Assembly: GCA_013398015.1 (NCBI GenBank) | Contig: VZRR01008077.1 | Coordinates: 1,022,826-1,086,825 of the forward strand | From: Oreocharis arfaki | Taxonomy: Eukaryota > Chordata > Aves > Passeriformes > Paramythiidae | Length of the DNA: 64,000 nt | Direction: 5' to 3' | Shown here: one piece after another, positions 24,665-36,600 of the stretch | Layout: each line of letters begins with the position of its first letter | Position numbering within the stretch: the first letter of the stretch is position 1 | The notes under the pieces: generated by a model | Database searches by the model: none | Told to the model about the DNA's origin: nothing | What the model saw: only the letters and a program-made list of their open reading frames with translations | Translations under genes and position numbers: made by a program

Positions 24665-24722
24665 TCCAGAACTGTACAGAATAGGACTGGAAGGGACCAT
24701 GGGGGCCATCCAACTTTCTTGT
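24665..24722 (-). mobile_element. short CR1-like 3'-end remnant
   Basis: The segment ACAGAATAGGACTGGAAGGG followed by ACC and a CATCCAAC-containing stretch resembles the reverse complement of the CR1 3' end (GGTCCCTTCCAACC-type). Only about 50-60 bp are recognisable and no further CR1 sequence follows on its 5' side, so it is a very short or heavily decayed copy. Confidence 0.45.
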
Positions 24723-25467
24723 GCATTAGGTTTGGCCTAAAGCACCAGATATATTTGAGCTGAAACCTAGTTATGTTTGCATAGAGAGAAGCTTGATGAG
24801 AGCCAGAATTTCATTGTTTGAAAGTAGTCAGAGACCCAGATCTACTTTGCTGAAAAAGACAAACTTTTTAAAAAGATGTTCTTGGAAATGTAGGCAATCT
24901 TCTCAGTGCTGTGCGATGTCTCAGTGCAAATTCAAAAATCAATTACTTTCTTTTACACTAAACGATGATTAAACTGTTCAAACCACTTGACAAACAAAGT
25001 GCATCCACAGAAAGAGAGCTTCTGGAAAGGACCATAGTGATTGCTTGGATATTTGTTTTTGATTAAATTAGAAATACACATATATTTTGCCCTCCACCTT
25101 TCCGCCAGTGCTGAGATGGATTATGCAAGAAGCTCTAAACTTGTATTTTACATTCTTGTGGCTACCTCTGAACCAATCAATATAAATATTTGAAAGTTTG
25201 ACTTCAACTGCTCACAGTGGTTTTGAGATTCCCAGATGAAATGCTAAACTGCCTAGAAGAGGATCCTGAAGATGAAACAAACTCAGCAGTAGCAAAGCAG
25301 ACCTGAAGATTACATTTTTTGGTAATTGATAAAAGCACCACCTTTTCAGACCCTTCATAAAAGAAAGAATCTGTGTATTAAAGCCCCAGATTATCTGGCC
25401 AGACTCTGTAGCCATAGAAATCGAAGGCAAACTGTCAGTTCTTCTTCTGTTTTCCTCTCCTCTACAG

Positions 25468-25602
25468 GTGGCAAACTTCTCTTCAAGAAGTTTGTGTTTT
25501 TTCAGTGGGAACCTAGAAGGAAATCTTGGAAAACAGATAGAGGTTAATATTCTTGATTTGCAACAGACAAAGTGGGGGCAGAAAGCAAGATATTTAGCCT
25601 GT
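25468..25602 (+). other. candidate exon behind a very strong acceptor
   Basis: About 30 bases of nearly pure pyrimidine lead into CTCTACAG ending at 25467, the best-looking acceptor in the window. An open frame starts exactly there and runs 99 codons to 25767; the first 45 read through to a donor-like CCTGT|GTAAGG at 25603. An alternative donor is ATAGAG|GTTAAT at about 25546. The peptide (beginning ANFSSRSLCFFSGNLEG) has no recognised domain. It may also be a decoy splice site. Confidence 0.17.
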
Positions 25603-26050
25603 GTAAGGCTGAGTAATCTGCAGGCAGCGCAGAGATGGTTCGTCCAGACACTGGGAAAGCAGCTCTTAATTCCTCACCGTTTGGCTTGTGTCTCTTTGCC
25701 TTGCACAAGAACCCTGCATCCCTGCATAAATCAACTCCATCCTCTTTGTAGTGGATCATTTTTGTGAGTGCCATGGTTATATTCATTTTTAATATGCAAA
25801 GTGGTGTCACCCACAGGCTGAATCCATGCTGAAAGGCAGGGTCTGCTTTAGTCAGGGCATTTTGAAAGCCCTGTTGCTGCATATGGTCTCCCTATAGAAG
25901 TGTTTGGGACTTTTCTGCTATTTCTATGATCTTGCTGGTCTGTAGCTGCATGGGATGTCCTGCAGTGAGTCACATAATGCTCTGCATCCAAAGGGGACGG
26001 CATCCCTGTGGGAGTGGCTGACTGGGACAGCCAGGTACCTGCACTGCACA

Positions 26051-26494
26051 CACAGCAACATGCCTCACTCACAGCTCACAACGCTTGTGAGAAATCTCAG
26101 GATGCCTCTGGGCCTTCCCTGCTCTGGGGCTGGCCAGAGGGCTGCCTGTCCTTCCATGCAATTCAGAGCAACCTTTCCGGCTGAGCATGGCTGTGGTAGA
26201 GGACTGGGTCACTGTGGGAGACCCAGACTCTGTGCTACAGCTCAGCACAGCAGTGCCTGATGCCTGCAAAAGGCAAGCATTGTCTGGTTGTGTGTTATGT
26301 GATGGTGTATAGCCCCCAAAAGCTTATTCTTTCTGTCAGCTCTTTTATTCCTTCTGGGTTTTAACTTTCTGCTGCTACTTAACTTTGTAAAATAATGAAT
26401 GACAAAAAAAATGTTCTTAGAAATTCATGCCTGAGGCTGGGGCTTTTTCTAAGTAGTTTTGACTCTTCAGAGGGAAGCTTCTACTAAGCAAAAA
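26051..26494. repeat. 444-bp direct repeat, copy 1
   Basis: Aligns without gaps to 27151-27594 at a constant offset of 1,100 bp. From 26101 to 26494 the copies differ at one position I can see (about 26153, G versus T in copy 2). The first 50 bp (26051-26100) differ at about 9 positions. Upstream of 26041-26051 similarity disappears. Contains no recognisable gene. The repeat ends in a short A run, after which copy 1 leads within 20 bp into the minisatellite. It could be a local duplication, two insertions of an unrecognised element, or an LTR-like pair (copy 1 has TG at 26061 and CA at 26490, but no primer-binding site follows). Confidence 0.92.
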
Positions 26495-26513
26495 ATCCCT
26501 TCTCTCTCATTAG

Positions 26514-26792
26514 CCAGTCCGGGTTTTCCCCCATTCCGTATTTTGGGAAAAATCCAGTCCGGGTTTTCTTCCATTCCGTACTCCAGGAAATCCAGTCCGT
26601 GTTTTCTTCCATTCCGTACTCCAGGAAATCCAGTCTGGGTTTCCCCCCATTCCATACTCCAGGAAATCCAGTCCGGGTTTCCCCCATTCCATACTCCAGG
26701 AAATCCAGTCCGGGTTTCCCCCATTCCATACTCCAGGAATAATCCAGTCCGGGTTTTTCCCCATTCCGTATTTTGGGAAAAATCCAGTCCGG
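26514..26792. repeat. minisatellite, 38-40 bp unit, 7 copies plus a partial
   Basis: Units start with CCAGTCCGGG at 26514, 26554, 26592, 26630, 26668, 26705, 26744 and a partial at 26784. Their lengths are 40, 38, 38, 38, 37, 39 and 40 bp. Units 1 and 7 share a 3' half with ATTTTGGGAAAAAT; units 2-6 carry ACTCCAGGAAAT-type halves. Units 2-3 and 4-6 form further subtypes (ATTCCGTA versus ATTCCATA). Reverse-strand translation is open in several frames and gives cycling Gly/Trp/Asn/Pro-rich peptides, an artefact of the array. The array lies between the two 444-bp repeats. Confidence 0.96.
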
Positions 26793-27150
26793 CTTGGCAA
26801 ATCTCGGCAAAGATTAATTCCTTGAAAGTATATTCTACTTAAGAACATGTCATATCATAAAGAAAGATGAATCTTTCTTCATAAAACATATCTTCACTAA
26901 GGTACAAGAAAGGCAGGGAAACTGATTTTCTCTGTAAACATTTGAATGCATAAAAGATTAAAATAACATTAGGAGCTCTACTGAAAGCAACTTCAATTTA
27001 CTTTGGGTTGTGGTTGGTTTGGTTGATGCTGATATTTTCCATTAGCTTGCATTCTACTGCTGTGTTATAATAAAATATAAAATCAATGATCATTCAAGAT
27101 AATGAAGGATAGGGACACTTTTTTGGAAGCACTTTTGAAAGTGTTGAAAG
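26793..27150. other. unique spacer between minisatellite and repeat copy 2
   Basis: AT-rich sequence with no match to the region following repeat copy 2. Contains a hairpin-forming inverted repeat at 26860-26879. No gene recognised. Confidence 0.6.
26860..26879. repeat. perfect 9-bp inverted repeat
   Basis: AAGAAAGAT at 26860-26868 and ATCTTTCTT at 26871-26879 are perfectly complementary around a 2-bp centre, with partial extension outward. It could extrude as a small hairpin. Confidence 0.85.
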
Positions 27151-27594
27151 CACAACAACATTTCTCACTCATAGCCCACACCATTTGTGGGAAATCTCAG
27201 GATGCCTCTGGGCCTTCCCTGCTCTGGGGCTGGCCAGAGGGCTTCCTGTCCTTCCATGCAATTCAGAGCAACCTTTCCGGCTGAGCATGGCTGTGGTAGA
27301 GGACTGGGTCACTGTGGGAGACCCAGACTCTGTGCTACAGCTCAGCACAGCAGTGCCTGATGCCTGCAAAAGGCAAGCATTGTCTGGTTGTGTGTTATGT
27401 GATGGTGTATAGCCCCCAAAAGCTTATTCTTTCTGTCAGCTCTTTTATTCCTTCTGGGTTTTAACTTTCTGCTGCTACTTAACTTTGTAAAATAATGAAT
27501 GACAAAAAAAATGTTCTTAGAAATTCATGCCTGAGGCTGGGGCTTTTTCTAAGTAGTTTTGACTCTTCAGAGGGAAGCTTCTACTAAGCAAAAA
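27151..27594. repeat. 444-bp direct repeat, copy 2
   Basis: Second copy of 26051-26494 (offset 1,100 bp, no gaps). It diverges from copy 1 over its first 50 bp and is nearly identical from 27201 onward. It stops in the same A run as copy 1 and is followed immediately by a palindrome at 27595-27616, not by minisatellite units. Confidence 0.92.
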
Positions 27595-27616
27595 TTACCA
27601 TAATTAACTATGGTAA
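27595..27616. repeat. 8-bp inverted repeat at the end of repeat copy 2
   Basis: TTACCATA (27595-27602) and TATGGTAA (27609-27616) flank a 6-bp ATTAAC loop. It begins at the very base where similarity between the two 444-bp copies ends. Confidence 0.85.
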
Positions 27617-30600
27617 AACTGCCTGCCATTTGATGTCTGAGACTTAAAAGCTTCTGTTGGGATCCAGACGATTTTGAAAACAAGGCCTCAGTGGTCTAAT
27701 TAAAAAAGAAGGGGAGAGAGAGGGGAGTAGGAAAGACTGGTGATAAATCTAAATAAGTCACCGTGAGCTGACAAGAGGAAAGGTAAGTTCAGCCTGACTT
27801 CTTGGTCCAAAAATATAGCCTGGGATGTCTTGCCCCATCATTCTTTTCCTCTGAAGCAAATGGTCTCCTGTTGCTCTGGATCCACTTCATTGGAAAGGAA
27901 TTTTGGATCAGCGTTTCTCTGAGCGTGCAAAATAGAGACATTCTCTTTAAGACTTCCAGTCTTGGGAAAACACATCAGATTTTGAGTAAGTTCACCCGGA
28001 GGCAGCAGCAGCCGTTGTGATGAATGTGGGCAGCACAAATATTTGTACAGCAATTAACTGCGCAGTGCAGTGATAATAACGCAAATATGTTTTTAGTGAT
28101 ATTGCTTATAGCAGTTTAAATTGGGGCTGTAAATACATTGATTTCCTGGGGAATGGGTATTCACACCAGCAGAAGTCTCTCTCTGAGCTTGTAAGCTGTT
28201 ATGCTGCTGCTGCCTCTGTGGGGTCCGGCAGGTTTCAAAGAATCATAGACTATGATGGAAGGTGCAGTGCTGGTCACACAGGGACCTGCAGAGGTCAGGC
28301 ATATTGCACCAGGGGAGGCTCTTCCCTTGCTCTTCTGCGTGCTCAGACTGCTTCTCTGCCCAATAAAATAGCAGGACTGAGCTTGCTTTTTATCATCTTG
28401 TGCTGGAAGAAGCCTGGAAAAGGAGTTCATGTGGTCATGTTGCTCATGGACAGCAACCTCTAGAAGTGACAGTGGTGGGCTCCTGTTGCTTTCTAGATGC
28501 TTTCCAAGGGCTCTGACTGGTGCAATCAGTTTGTTGGAGGGTGCTTTCCTGTAAATACAGAAGCTTGTGGGTCCTATCCTGACTCACATCACCACAGGGC
28601 AAATACCAGCCACATCCTGGTGAGTGTCTGTGCCTTGTGGGAAGGATCCCTCGAGGCCATCAATTGCAATGTCACTACAGCAACATTTTGCACTGTCCCC
28701 AGGGTTGTGGCCAGCTTTCCAGCATGGTGCCATTGGACAAGTTTGCTCCTGGGGTATTTGGTGCTGAGATTTGGCAGTGCTGTACAGCTGGAGTATGGGT
28801 GCGTGTCTGGCTGTTTTGCAGGCCAAGTGAATCACAGCGGGAATTGCTACCAAAACCAAGCGTGTTCCGTGGCTGAGGACCTCGTGGTACCTGCTCATGC
28901 TGCTGTGCACAGAAGGAGCACTTGTATAGGCTCTGGCCTCAGGCTGTGTCCAGGCTGTGTCCAGCCTGGGCTGAGGGTGGTGACCTCTCATGGATGAATG
29001 GAGCAAGCTCTTGAGGGGGGTAGCACTACCCAAAGGCGCAGTCAGGATGTAGCTGCCCTTCTTAGCTTCTGCACCTTGCACCTGCAGGGTTTGCTGTGAC
29101 TCTGTCATGCCACACTTGTGAGAGGGAAGCTGACACAGGTGAGATGTGTCTTCCAGGCTGAGCTTTACCTTGAACTCCTCTCACAGCCTCTTTCAGTGCT
29201 GCTGCAAGCAGAGATTCCAGGAGACATGTGGGGCATTTAGAAACTCACAACTTCTGGCTAAAACAAAAAAAGAGCAAAGAGAACTGCTTGAAGGAGTTTG
29301 CACTTCTGAAAGAATAATTAGACTTTGCCCTTGAGGAGAAAGGGCACTGGGTTGCTGCTGTCTACTCACTCGGATGAAGGTTAGTTGTTTCCCTAAGCCT
29401 TTTAATGAAAGTGATTGAGCTCACCTTTCTCAAAGCCCTGATGCAATGATGCTTTTTCTGACTGTCCCTTTTGGCATTTTGGGTGCTGGGAGAAGCAATT
29501 TATTTTCCTTCTGATGTTGACTCATCCCCAGTTGTATCTCTCTGATGTACAAGCGAGCTTTTGAGTTTGGCTCCATGAATCCTGCTGTTCTCCCTAGGTC
29601 CACAAATAAGGCTGTAACCATGGCAATTCTGTGCTGCTCAGACAAACCATCCATGTGGAAGACTCTCGGCCTAACATCCCTAAAGGGAAGAGCAAGGCTT
29701 TCCTTGCTCTGAGAGCTCAAAGTAGAGAAGGAAGGAGCCAAGAAGGGCTACTGGCAACTGTTTGGTTGTGTCTGCAGGGTCTAGGCCAGACCTGATGGCA
29801 GCCCTGGTGGGTCAGAGCAGAGATCTGTGACAACACTGTGCTGTCACAGCACAAACACCTATGCAAGAACAGGATAAGAAAAGAGTGATCTATTCTCCTC
29901 ACTGCTATGCTGTACTTCTGGTGATCTCAGAGGCTTCCAGACTAGACATCGTGTCTCCTCCATTTATCTATATGCTAAAAGTCCTGGGTCATGTTATGGC
30001 TTTTTTAAGGCTGCATAAGTGCAGTGTGATTCCACTTACCAAAACAGGATCACCTTGGCAGTCCTTTCCCATGCTGTTACCATTACAGATGTCATAGCTG
30101 CATCCTGCCAAACTTCCTCAAGGCAAACTCCAAGCACAAATGAGAAAAAGCTACTCTTTTGGCCAGTAGAGCCAAGATATCCAGCAACTAGAATAAACTA
30201 GACCAGTGAAAATATGATTTCTTATATCCCGATGACTATAGGAGAGAAATCACCTATTTGTCTAATACAAAGAAGTGTAAAATGAGATGTTCCATGTTTA
30301 ATGGAGAGTGTAGTTTAGTAGTGAAGCTGAGCTGATCCAATGTCTTCCTGATCTCGAATTTTTTCACTTTCCATTTGTACATCTTTAGTGATAGATCTAT
30401 TGTCAGCTTTGATTTTGGTTTTGCTAGTCAGCTCCTGCTGGGATGATTTAACTCCCTAAGATGGCACAAAACCAGACTTGGCCAAAATTTTTCCCCCAGG
30501 ACAGAATAAAGGAAGCATATTCTGTCAGATTAGTGAGCTGAACTGGCTCTAAGGAGGGTCTGACACAAGGACATGGGAGGACAAGGACATGTGGCTGATA

Positions 30601-33600
30601 ATGAGGTTGGGGAAAAAAAGGAGGAGGGGTAGGAAGACCAGGACTAACTTTTCTGGTGTTAAAAAACCTTTAAAAAATGGTTTTGTATGCAGCTGAAAGA
30701 TGCCAGTAGCTGTGACACCTGGCATTGTGGTAGATCAATCCTGTCCACAGATTTTCAGCCACAGTAGTTGGGTCACACAATCTGTGTTAGATGCAGTGCA
30801 AAAGCCCAGCAGGAGGACAATGTAGTTTCTTTCTGGGAAATGGATGGGCTTGGAGTTATGAATGGTTTTGTCTTTCTCCCAGAAAGCCTCTACAAGATTG
30901 TTTACATGATTCTGCCTTTAACCTAATTATTCAGCAGAAGCTCCACATGGAGCTGCGGTGTATCCTAGCAGAAGCAGAGGCACTGCTGGGTAGACCTATT
31001 TTACCTCCCTGAACAGCATTAGACGTGGCAAAGAAAGCAGCTGTCTAAGCTACAGTTGTTACACGCTGTTTTCCCACCTCCTACCTACCCTTTGAGATGA
31101 TAATGTCTGCAAAACGCAGCAGTATATGTACAGTACTTATGTGCTATAAATTGTGGCACTTACTGTGAAGAGCACTGTGGAGATGGAGCTCCCTTTTCTT
31201 GTCCTCTGTCTATTTGGGACTTGTATTGCCTTTCTTGGTGGAAAGGCAGGGCAGCAGCTTACACCTGCAGAAGAAATTTCTCCCAGGAAGTCAGACATGG
31301 GTCTAGATCCAGTTACAAGTGACCTGGTCGCTAGAGAAAGTACTTTGGGGTAGTGGTGGCAACCACTGGAAGCTTGTTATGGCCCTGGATCCTGGAGATC
31401 CAGGGAACTGTAGAGGCATGTACTTGGTAATCATAGGGTGATTTGGGCATTTTCCCCTAAGGATCTTGTTGTTGGAGACAATTGCCTATGGAAAAGGCCA
31501 TGGCTCTTGCTTCCTCATACCACCTGCTGGAGACTGAATAAATTTCTGTGGCATTGTCTTGCAGCAGTCTCAGGCTGCCCAGCATGTGAGGAGCAGTTAA
31601 TGAACCCTGTCTGTGTATGATCTTGCAGGTGAGATCTTCTGTGGACCTGTCTCTCAGACCCAAACTGCACTCAGAGGTGGAAATGTCACCACAGGCTCCA
31701 TCCACAGACAATGATGGGAAAAAGCTGTACCATCATCACCTTGGTTGAGCATCTGGACCTGAATATCCCTCATGTGACTGCTCAGTAGAGCAGTGTCAGA
31801 AGTTCCTGCACATGCAGTGCTTACCCTGTACCTTACTGTTGTGTCCTCCCCATGTGCCTTGCCTCGGAAGAGGATCTGTCTTGTGCTTCGTGCCAGAAAA
31901 TGCCCAACTGCAGCACTAACACAACATAAGTTGCAGGGTATTGATGTCAACTGGCTGAAATTTCACCAAATTTGAAACTTCAGTAGCCAGGTGCTGGGCT
32001 GCCTTCTCCACGACACTGTGCCAAAGCACCTGCTACTGAGCACCATCCCTTCCCTTCCTGAGCACCTACTGCCAGAGGCCATGCTGTCTGCAGTTCCTGC
32101 AGCATCTCCCTAAGGCACACACAGTATGTGGATATGTCCTGACATCTCCTCTTCCTCCTCTTCTAGATTTATGCAAGTCCCTACTCTCATCTCTTCACAC
32201 TGCTCCTCCTTTCAGCAGCTGAGACAGCAGAGTGAGAGGTTTGTGAACTCTGGCTGAACTGATGGGATCTCTTCATAATACTCCACATTTCCGCAATTAG
32301 TTGTTGGTGCTTTTTAAATCTAATTTTATTTATTTTTAACAGGCACTGCTCCTAGATTTACTGAGCTGAATGCAATTGCTTAGCTTCATTATTCTGTTGC
32401 AATAGGTTTGCTGGCAAGTTTATTAAGCAATAAGGGATGAAAGGCAGCAAGTTCCTGCGTGGTTATAGTGTGTGTTGTGTAGTGTTGATAAGGCACAAGG
32501 TCGAAGGCTCACAACTTTAATCACTAGAGAAAAACACTCTTGAGACACAGGATCTTATTGGTATAATGATGTGAAAGTGAGTCATGAAAAAGGAACTGCT
32601 GGGAAAACCACCCGTTCCTCTTCGCCTGGAGAAACTGATGCTTGGGAGAGATCATTTGTAGAATTGCTCTAATGTCACATCTAGGCCGTCTTCCCCTCAG
32701 AGGTTACGGGCCAGGTGTGAACTTGAAATGCAAATCCCCCAAGCCAGCTCCTTTCTATAATCTGCTAGTCAGGGAGAGCTCCAGTTTTGTTGACGAAATT
32801 CATGCTAAGGGGCTTCCTCTCCTTGCAGAAACCCTGGAGCTTTCTGTGTGTGCAGGGGACTGGTCAGATTTTGTGGAGTCTGGCACGCTGCTGGTGGTGG
32901 CCCTGCCAGTGTGGCTGTGGCTTCACACTGTGGTGCTGCTCTTCTCCCCTGCCAAGATCCTACTGGTGACCTGCATGATTGTAGAGAAGCACCATCATCC
33001 TTGGGCCTGGCTGTAGCTGCAGCCACACATTGTGCATGGGGACTCTGCTTTCCCTAAGCAAGCAGGTGATGGGATGCTGTCTCTCATTCTTTCTTATCCT
33101 TACGTACTGGTGTGAAAGCAAACTCTCAGACTTTTGCTCATGTGTCTGCTTTGTCACTGGTCATTGCTATGATGTCACTGGTACCAGTTTCCCAGCCTTA
33201 CACACACCCTGTATATCTGGGCTAATAGTACATCGTAACATAATCCAGTAATTCCGGGGTGAATTAACAAATTTTGGAGGATTAGAGACATATCCTTTAG
33301 AAATGCTAGGTGATAATATTGTCTCCCTGTGGAGACTGTTAGGAATTGTAACATGACATCTGAGGGAAAACTACCATTATAGCAACACAGAGAAGCCAGA
33401 TGGGCAAGTGATCCACACAGCTTATGTCAAGAAAACAGGAAGCATCTGTCTCTGTGGGGAATGGAAGAAATAATTAATGGGTCCATGTACAACCTGGGAG
33501 ATTGATAGCTGTAATTTAGCAGTGGCTGTTCAGCGCTTCTATCGGCAATGACAAAGTGGCCTGCAGTGTTACCTGTTTCTTAATCAGTCTCTTGATTACA

Positions 33601-36600
33601 GTATGGAAAGGGCTGGGGTTACCCTCTGAAGAGAGAGATCTTACAAAATCAAGCAGCAGTGAAATACAACCATATGGGAGACCATATGTGAGGACAACAT
33701 CTGCAGAGGGCTTCATCTTTTCTTCCTCGTATTTTTCCACTTCTTATCTTATTGAATTGTAGAGAGTTATTGTATTAATATGTAGATCAGCCTCACAGCC
33801 GTAGCTGAAAAGCCTGCTGCTCTGGATCCAACTCCTGTGGCAGGGAAACCTGAGCAGCAGAGTCCCATGGTGATGTCAGAGAAGCAGAGGATTGCTGATT
33901 TAATGCTCCTGTGTGCACAGTCTGGCCCTGTTGCAGGGGATGGAGGCTGCTGGGGAGCTGTGCATTACATGGTTCAATGTTGTGGGGCCACCAAGGTCTG
34001 TGTAAATTTCTGGCATTACAGGGCACTGCAAAGTGAAAGTGCTCATCCTCATTTTGTAGTTCTCCATTGGATGACTGGAATAGTCTGGGCCTTTTGTAGA
34101 TGGAGTGATGTGACAAGGGTTAAAGTGCTCAAAAGCTTGTCTGTTACCCCAGCCCTACATCCCAAAAATTTAGTGTGAGAGATCACCTCTGACTGCTGGT
34201 GTTGCCAGGTCTATCCAACACCCTGTGGTGCATCAACCCACTGCTGCTTGCTCAGAAAACAGAGCTCTCAGAAGTTTTCTCCAGCTGGGCTGTGGGAGGA
34301 AGCAGGATATGGCAGAGCTAGGCATCAGGAAAAAGGAGCTGCATGTCTGTTCTTGATCATGGTGCCCTGTGGCAGAGACCTCAGGGAGTTTCCAGTGACT
34401 CAATGAAGAGAGGAAGAGCAGGAAGATAAGAGGGCATCTCCAGGAAAGAAGAACCCAATGCTATGGGCACCAGTCCCTGGTCCTCAGCTGAGGATGTTTT
34501 ATGCGTAGATATTTGTTAGTATAAGTGCAAGGTAGTCCTGAAGCCTGACTGGTTCAGACACAACTTAAAAGCCTTACTGAGGAGTAGCGGTAGTAGAAGC
34601 AAGCATGGAACCTCAGTCTCCAAAATCCAACACCTGTGCTGCAATCCTTGGAGCTGGCTTTGTGTCTGGAGAAAATATTTAAATGATCTTCTCAGGTGAC
34701 TGAGGGGAAGCTGGGCCTGTCCATCTATGAGCCCTGCTTCCTGATGTGGCAAGTGAGTTGTATCTGACAGGTCTCATCAGGTTGTATCCTTTTCTGTGTG
34801 TGTAAGCCAGCAAATGGAGGGCCTTGCCTTTTACCTGACACAGCCTCAGTTTTGAAATCTAGTGTTGGAGAGAGACTTATTTTAAGGACAGAAAATTGTG
34901 GTTTACTGTTTTATAAGTCTGATTCTGTTTATAGCCCTTTTCTTGTTCTGTTCAACTTAGTGAAACAGATTTTCATCCGGAGTAAATAATGTAACTGTTC
35001 CCTCCAGTGGAACTGTGATGATTCACACCAGCTTGGGTTTGGTTCCACTAACCTTAACTCCTCAACGCAATCAGCTCTAACATAATTGCACTCTCATACC
35101 CATGTTTCACATCTCTGAGACTACTGCGGCAATTTTATATAACCTGGGATAAGTTCAAACCTGATAAAACTTCTTTAAGGTCGCCCTGCTTCTGTTGGGA
35201 ATGGAGATGATTTGGATTTGATAAAGCTTGATTTCCATATGATTCAAACTTCCTGAGTGTGCAGGGTTTGTGGTAGCACAGTGGGTACCCGATGGCTCTT
35301 CGGTTTAGGAGTCCTGGTGGCACTGGTGGCTTAATGTGGTGCCCAGGCTTTGGCACCACTACTCCAGTGAGGAACCCATGGGGAGGGTTGGGGTGTTTCT
35401 CTCTGGCTGAGCTGCACTGGACACAGCCAAGTGGAAGCAGCTTGGAAACAGCTCAGCACCTGCATCTTTTCCTTTGGGGTAATGCTTTGGTGCCGTGGTT
35501 AAACTGCAAGGATTTCTGGACAGGGGCTGAGCAGAACCATGGGCATTCACCCTGATCTGGTCAGAGTAAGACAGCTGGAGCTGACAGAGGGTAATGGGGA
35601 ACCACAGTGTTTCCTGGGTGCAGGTTGAACTGCATTGATCGGTTCCTTTTCATTTAAAGTCCTGAGTCACTAGACAAGAAAGGATATGAAAGGAGGGAGT
35701 AAGGTGACGCTGTGGCAGTGGATATTTCCTTGCCTTATCATCTGATTCCTTCATCCACCTCAGGGTCCAGTTGTCCATCACACAGCCCTTTAAGTGAATG
35801 CTCTCTCTTGCCACATTCTTTCCTTGATGGCTTTGTTGTACAGTGAGGATGTACAATGAATCTTTCCCTGGCTGCTGCAGTGACTCTGGCCAAGAACTCA
35901 TGCCATGGCCCTCTCACCTCCAGGAAGGATTAGATTGAGCAAGAAAGAGGCAATGAGCCACAGTGAATTGAGCCGGTGATGTACTACAGAGCTCTCTTCT
36001 CTAAAAGTCCTCCTTTCGCTGAGGAGGGCAAAGTGATTCGGTGATGGATTTCATGGAAAGGAACACCTGAGAGCAACAGCTATTTGAGAAGAGAGGTGTG
36101 CTTTATGGAGAGATTGTTTTTGTTTAAGCTTGCTTGGATGTCAAGATGACAGCTGTGTAGAGATTGTGTGGACAAATGAAGTGAGAGCTAATGCTCAGCA
36201 AGAGCAATGCAAGCTTCCCAGGGGGTATGGGTTTGCAGAACTACATGAAATCAGATTTCAGAGATCAGCCATGCTGAAAAGGTATTGACTGAAGATAAAA
36301 CGCAAGTACTTACCTGCTTGTTTTCTGCAGTGCTTTATTGCTCACTTTTGTTTGGTTTTGCTCTAAGTAAAGGGATCTTTGTATTCTCTCCCAGTCAGGC
36401 CTACCCTTTGCAGGCCTACAGAGGTCATCACTCTTTCCTCATACAGGAAAGGCTGAATTACACAGGAGAAGGCAAGGCTTCATTTTCTGGGTGTGCCAAC
36501 AAACAACATTTGTCTTGATTTGGCCATATCTGCTGTGGACTGATGTGACTCCCTTAATCTCTTGAAGGATTTTTTTCTGCATTTCCCATTATGGGGTGAG

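Larger units (their letters stand above)
22879..26050. other. unique non-coding DNA with weak exon candidates
   Basis: No gene recognised. Includes the 83-codon ATG frame at 22911-23162, the candidate exons at 23720 and 25468, the G-quadruplex motif at 24003 and a short CR1-like remnant near 24.7 kb, each listed separately. The rest is ordinary unique sequence. Confidence 0.45.

Noticed and set aside
26061..27590. LTR retrotransposon with the 444-bp repeats as LTRs
   Set aside because: Only copy 1 has TG at the expected edge, no primer-binding site or polypurine tract was seen, and the 656-bp interior is a minisatellite plus unique DNA. Kept only as an alternative.
28241..28330. CR1 3'-tip-like AATCATAGACTATG
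   Set aside because: Only the tip resembles CR1; the following bases do not continue into CR1 sequence.
32100..32250. Exon after the CTCTTCTAG acceptor
   Set aside because: The frame stops after 22 codons and no donor is present.
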